The notes under the pieces: generated by a model
Seen by the model: only the letters and a program-made list of their open reading frames with translations
Databases searched by the model: none
Told to the model about the DNA's origin: nothing
In this document: in pieces, positions 6,118-6,840 of the stretch
Layout: each line of letters starts with the position of its first letter
Position numbering within the stretch: the stretch's first letter is position 1
Origin: Syntrophobacteria bacterium
Lineage (GTDB): Bacteria; Desulfobacterota; DSWW01
Assembly (NCBI GenBank): GCA_030145435.1
Contig: JAQYVQ010000240.1
Coordinates: 1-6,840, forward strand
Direction of reading: 5' to 3'
Length of the DNA: 6,840 bases
Made by a program: the position numbers and the translations under genes

Positions 6118-6840
6118 TTACAAGCCCAAACTCTTGGCCAATTGCTCGTGATGAAAGTCGGGGTCACCGTGGGCCATATCAGCGGCCACGGTTCGGCGGT
6201 GGTACAGGTGCAGGTCGTGCTCCATGGTGAAGCCGATGCCGGCGAAGATCCGATGGCCCACGGTGGTGGTCTTGCGACCCATCTCCCCTGCCCTGATCTT
6301 GGCCATGCTGACCTCTTTTTCCGCCGGTTCTCCGGTGGAGAGCTTCCACGCCGCCTTGAACACCAGATTGCGGGTACCCAGTATGTCGACCCACATGTCG
6401 GCCAGGTAGTGCTGCATGGCCTGAAAGCTTCCGATGGGCTGTCCGAACTGCACTCGCTCCTTGGCGTAGGCCAAGCTCAGTTCCAAGCTCGCTCGCATGG
6501 CGCCAACGGTTTCGGCGGCACGGGCTACAGCGGCCCTGTTCAGCGCGGCCTTGACCACAGGCCATGCCTGATCCACTCGACCGACAACGCTGCCCGCATC
6601 CAGCCGGACCTTGTCAAAGGCAACTTCACACTGATTGTCCTTGGAAATGGTCTTGAGCGGACTAACGGTCACCCCGGGGTGGCCCCTCTTCACCAGGAAC
6701 AGGGTCAGTCCGGCCGCCGGGTCCGAGGCATCGCTCGTTCGCGCAACGCACAGGATGTAGTCTGCCACCAGGGCGTCGGGCACAAAGAGCTTGACACCGT
6801 CGATGACCCATCCATCGTCTTCCTGCACAGCCTTGACCTT
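6118..6840 (-). CDS. Acyl-CoA dehydrogenase family protein, C-terminal part (5' end outside the window)
   Basis: The frame is open through the right edge, giving 240 residues that begin KVKAVQEDDGWVIDGVKLF, so perhaps 140-150 N-terminal residues are missing. The visible part starts in the middle beta domain (GWVIDGVKLFVPDALVADY) and continues through the C-terminal four-helix domain with AYAKERVQFGQPIGSFQAMQH, the usual FAD/substrate helix motif of the family. It would bind FAD and an acyl-CoA. It is clearly different from the dehydrogenase at 1641-2810. Glu is absent from both known catalytic positions: the helix-G site reads NRAAVARAAETVG, with no Glu where IVD-type enzymes have LER, and the EGT site reads AHGDPDFHHEQ. 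The ending resembles acyl-CoA dehydrogenases common in actinobacterial and proteobacterial catabolic clusters, some of which are one half of a heteromeric enzyme. It could therefore be an accessory subunit, or use another base. The stop TAA lies 29 bases before the biotin carboxylase start. Confidence 0.9.
   Translation of the reverse strand, partial: KVKAVQEDDGWVIDGVKLFVPDALVADYILCVARTSDASDPAAGLTLFLVKRGHPGVTVSPLKTISKDNQCEVAFDKVRLDAGSVVGRVDQAWPVVKAALNRAAVARAAETVGAMRASLELSLAYAKERVQFGQPIGSFQAMQHYLADMWVDILGTRNLVFKAAWKLSTGEPAEKEVSMAKIRAGEMGRKTTTVGHRIFAGIGFTMEHDLHLYHRRTVAADMAHGDPDFHHEQLAKSLGL

Overview
The window is a tightly packed catabolic operon of at least six genes, all on the minus strand. 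It therefore reads from right to left, and both ends are cut. In transcription order it holds: the C-terminal part of an acyl-CoA dehydrogenase (6118 to beyond 6840); a stand-alone biotin carboxylase, AccC type (4709-6088); a 201-base gap filled with palindromic repeats; an AMP-forming acyl-CoA synthetase (2840-4507); a complete second acyl-CoA dehydrogenase (1641-2810); a nitronate-monooxygenase/FabK-like TIM-barrel flavoprotein (620-1636); and the first 213 residues of a TIGR03084-type, DinB/maleylpyruvate-isomerase-fold metalloprotein (639 to beyond 1). The last of these is open at the window edge.

Gene spacing supports one transcription unit. The gaps are 29 bases (dehydrogenase to carboxylase), 29 bases (ligase to dehydrogenase) and 4 bases (dehydrogenase to flavoprotein), and the flavoprotein and metalloprotein overlap by 20 bases. 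Each internal start has a purine-rich Shine-Dalgarno sequence. The repeat-filled gap at 4508-4708 is the one wide gap and divides the operon into an upstream module (dehydrogenase plus carboxylase) and a downstream module (ligase, dehydrogenase, flavoprotein, metalloprotein).

Biochemically the set suggests uptake of an organic acid: CoA activation, one or two alpha,beta-dehydrogenations, and a biotin-dependent carboxylation of an acyl-CoA. This recalls leucine/isovalerate (Liu) or acyclic-terpene (Atu) degradation, in which an enoyl-CoA is carboxylated. The substrate cannot be read from this window. No biotin carrier protein or carboxyltransferase is visible; they should lie outside the window if this is a real acyl-CoA carboxylase.

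The organism looks like a free-living bacterium of moderately high GC (roughly 55-60% by eye). The gene complement and the intergenic repeat styles would fit Desulfobacterota/Deltaproteobacteria or another proteobacterium-like lineage, but this is a weak inference. There are no RNA genes, CRISPR arrays, transposase genes or phage genes. The most interesting points are unusual active-site residues in three enzymes, the 13-residue acidic tail of the carboxylase with a repeat end overlapping its stop codon, and the REP-like inverted pair in the gap.
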